From Candidatus Poribacteria bacterium (GTDB taxonomy: Bacteria > Poribacteria > WGA-4E > WGA-3G), in contig JAJEET010000158.1 in assembly GCA_022820835.1 (NCBI GenBank), positions 59,570 to 123,569 on the forward strand: a stretch of DNA of 64,000 nt, in the 5' to 3' direction. The position numbers and the translations under genes are program-made. Under the pieces are notes generated by a model. The model had not been told where the DNA came from and searched no databases. It was given only the letters and a program-made list of their open reading frames with translations. Each line of letters begins with the position of its first letter. The first letter of the stretch is position 1. Below, in pieces: positions 62,409 to 64,000 of the stretch.

Positions 62409-62503
62409 AGTGTACCTCACATTTATCTATCAGAAAAGTTATAGTCTTGCCCGCGAGTGCCACCAGATACGTGTTATCTTTTAAAGCGTAAAACGGTCCT
62501 GAA

Positions 62504-63475
62504 TTAATTGGCTTCCCAATACCCGACCGAAACGGAGGAGGGTTGCGGAATAGGATTTGCGAACAGTTTCGTTCCGTTTGTAGAAAACTTACTGACTTCG
62601 CCAGTGAATGTTGCCCCCAGCATATCTGCGACCCAGATGCCGCTATCTGCGGGTGAAAGGGTTATCGCCACAACAGCCATACCGGCGGGAAATTCACTTA
62701 TTTTTGCTCCATCCGCTGATAAGTTTATCAACATTGACTGTGACGAGACGACCCAAACACTGCCATCCTTCGGATTGACCCGCGGGGAAGTCGGACTCGG
62801 CATCTCAAGTTTCACGAGTTCTTGACCTGTCGGTGAAATTCGGATGAGCGAGTTAAATTGGCTATCTGCGACCCATGCATTTCCGTCATAATCAACGGCT
62901 ATACCGCCTTTTGGTTCTTGCATCGTTGGTCCGGTGGCAATTTGCGCGCCGTTTGCATCGTAACGATTAATAGGGCCCCGTGCGTCCGCTACCCAGACAC
63001 TGCCATCCTTTGGATTCACCGCCACATTAAATCTACCCGTTTCCACATTTGGGTTGCCGCCTTCTGGTATGATTGGCGCGAGAATTTCTTTTCCATCGCT
63101 TGACAGTTTCGATGCCCCGTTTAGCCATGCCACCCAGACGGTGCCGTCGGCTGGGTTAACAGAGATCATGTTTGGACGTTGAATCTCTGGTGCCTGTGTA
63201 AATCTATCTGGGTCTGACTCTGGAGCCGACGGATCAAATCTGAAGACAGCATTCGATGCCGAAATAGCGATCCAAGCCACACCGTTTGTCGGATTGACCT
63301 CCGCAGCACTCGCTTGTGTCAGATTGGGAATGACCGTCGGATCGGCATTCCCGTTCGCATGTAATTTGTAGACTGTATCTCCACCACTGACAACCCAACA
63401 TTCACCGTTATATTGCCCATAACTGGTAGCAACACACATCACAAACAGTATTGCTACGCACAACATCCTTTTCAT
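62504..63475 (-). CDS. Secreted NHL/Vgb-like beta-propeller
   Basis: 323 residues. Signal peptide 1-20 (MLCVAILFVMCVATSYG). Repeats of about 40-45 residues have the motif VNPxDGxVWVA (VNPADGTVWVAWLNG, VNPKDGSVWVADARG, VDYDGNAWVADSQ, VNPKDGSVWVVSS), the pattern of virginiamycin-lyase- or NHL-type six-bladed propellers. AGGAG lies before the ATG; a promoter is seen at 63545-63573. No catalytic residues assigned. Confidence 0.82.
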   Translation of the reverse strand: MKRMLCVAILFVMCVATSYGQYNGECWVVSGGDTVYKLHANGNADPTVIPNLTQASAAEVNPTNGVAWIAISASNAVFRFDPSAPESDPDRFTQAPEIQRPNMISVNPADGTVWVAWLNGASKLSSDGKEILAPIIPEGGNPNVETGRFNVAVNPKDGSVWVADARGPINRYDANGAQIATGPTMQEPKGGIAVDYDGNAWVADSQFNSLIRISPTGQELVKLEMPSPTSPRVNPKDGSVWVVSSQSMLINLSADGAKISEFPAGMAVVAITLSPADSGIWVADMLGATFTGEVSKFSTNGTKLFANPIPQPSSVSVGYWEAN

Positions 63476-63827
63476 AATGAATATCTCCTGTTTCGTCCTA
63501 TATTTTATTAACTTAGAGCCTATGGAATAGAGTCCATGTTTTAAATGTTAGCATATTTGGGTGCAATTTTCAAGATTTTTGTACGCTTACCAGAGACATT
63601 GCATTATCAGTCCTCAGCAATCAACAGAAGAAACTTCATACCTCACCGACGCAATCTTGGTTCTCCTCTTTTTTATAGCAAGTTATAGCAAGTTTCGTGC
63701 CGATTTGGAAAATACTGTGATAATAGGACACTCTACAGAACAACCCTAAAGTCTTGCACAAAATCGGGCATACTGTGGTTCAAATTGCACGAAACTGGGC
63801 AATGGTTCTGAATTCTACAATATTTTC
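63476..63827. other. Non-coding spacer at the right side of the window
   Basis: No supported gene. It contains the promoter of the propeller gene, a tandem TTATAGCAAG pair near 63675, and no other recognisable element. Confidence 0.55.
63545..63573 (-). promoter_or_regulatory. Promoter of the beta-propeller gene
   Basis: On the minus strand TTGAAA (63568-63573), 17 bases, TAACAT (63545-63550). Confidence 0.5.
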
Positions 63828-63856
63828 TTGACTTTTTTGGGAAAGTTCTGTATACT
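63828..63856 (+). promoter_or_regulatory. Promoter reading out of the window on the right
   Basis: TTGACT (63828-63833), 17 bases, TATACT (63851-63856). No start codon with a ribosome site follows before 64000. Confidence 0.65.
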
Positions 63857-63879
63857 TATTATACTATAGTTTGGACAGT

Positions 63880-64000
63880 TTGATCAGATTATAAGTTATG
63901 AAAAGTTGGCAGTGTTCTCCCGTTAGGGCTCCCGAACAGATGTTAGGATTGCCTTCTAAAACTGTTTTTAGGCATCTATTGTGTTAGAAACGACTGCTTT
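63880..64000 (+). ncRNA. Possible structured leader RNA, incomplete
   Basis: Downstream of the promoter at 63828 the transcript would contain two possible hairpins: GTTCTCCC...GAAC around 63913-63936 and GCCTTCTAAAACTGTTTTTAG near 63952-63972. No open reading frame is seen before the window ends. It may be the leader of the next gene or a small RNA; no known family recognised. Confidence 0.25.

Noticed and set aside
63561..63749. 62-residue plus-strand frame near the right edge
   Set aside because: No ribosome site, no recognisable motif, overlaps the promoter of the propeller gene.

Overview
This 64 kb window reads as a chromosomal segment of an uncultured Gram-negative-type bacterium, most likely Candidatus Poribacteria or a close relative. 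That is an inference from gene content: several phytanoyl-CoA-dioxygenase-like oxygenases, two type I sulfatases, a DUF1549/DUF1553 protein of the planctomycete kind, a protein ending in dockerin-like DVNGDG repeats, several Gfo/Idh- and MDR-type oxidoreductases, and many short palindromic intergenic repeats. No rRNA, CRISPR array, prophage or insertion sequence was found. One tRNA (Leu, anticodon GAG) lies at 12982-13065 behind a perfect TTGACA-N17-TATAAT promoter.

Layout. 1-3865 (+): a reading frame entering from outside that begins with an FtsZ-like C-terminal segment and runs without a stop into a C-terminally short DNA polymerase III alpha subunit, then a small amidotransferase-fold-like protein. 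3984-15715 (mostly -): solute-binding lipid-side protein, M23 peptidase, CorC-like CBS protein with a 45-residue membrane peptide directly behind it, an operon of FAD/FeS oxidase, NRAMP-like transporter and PhyH oxygenase, glycosyltransferase, coiled-coil protein and an OGG1-like glycosylase. 15939-20453: PpiD-like chaperone (+), sulfatase and MqnC (-), the last pointing to the futalosine route to menaquinone. 21015-32798 (+): a long co-directional run with an aldolase-like protein, coiled-coil protein, CapA-like phosphatase, large membrane protein, Lon, DUF1549/1553 protein, and a secreted double C-type-lectin-fold protein.

32812-42814 (mainly -): a UGSC-family selenoprotein with an in-frame TGA and a hairpin behind it, TPR protein, M14-like peptidase and enolase-superfamily enzyme (+), a HigB-like toxin followed by a TPR protein in the antitoxin position, and a HAD / oligogalacturonate-lyase-like / LRR-glycosidase-dockerin operon. 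43049-54212: DUF58 protein and ABC ATPase, then dehydrogenases, a secreted protein with a Gfo/Idh enzyme, an AT-rich methyltransferase patch, two tandem oxygenase paralogues with an unusual HSH metal motif, and a second sulfatase. 54274-63475: metallophosphoesterase, DUF5694-like protein, two related small membrane/coiled-coil proteins beside a tyrosine recombinase, HolA with an insertion, an FmdB-type zinc ribbon, a CARDB/toroid/YdjY protein and a beta-propeller.

The strongest leads are the FtsZ-tail/DnaE frame, the UGSC selenoprotein, the HigB toxin with a TPR partner, the CorC-like protein with its abutting micro-membrane protein, and the dispersed palindrome families. Promoters are easy to see: most have a 16-17 bp spacer and near-consensus hexamers. 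All family names here are from reading the sequence by eye; no database search was run.
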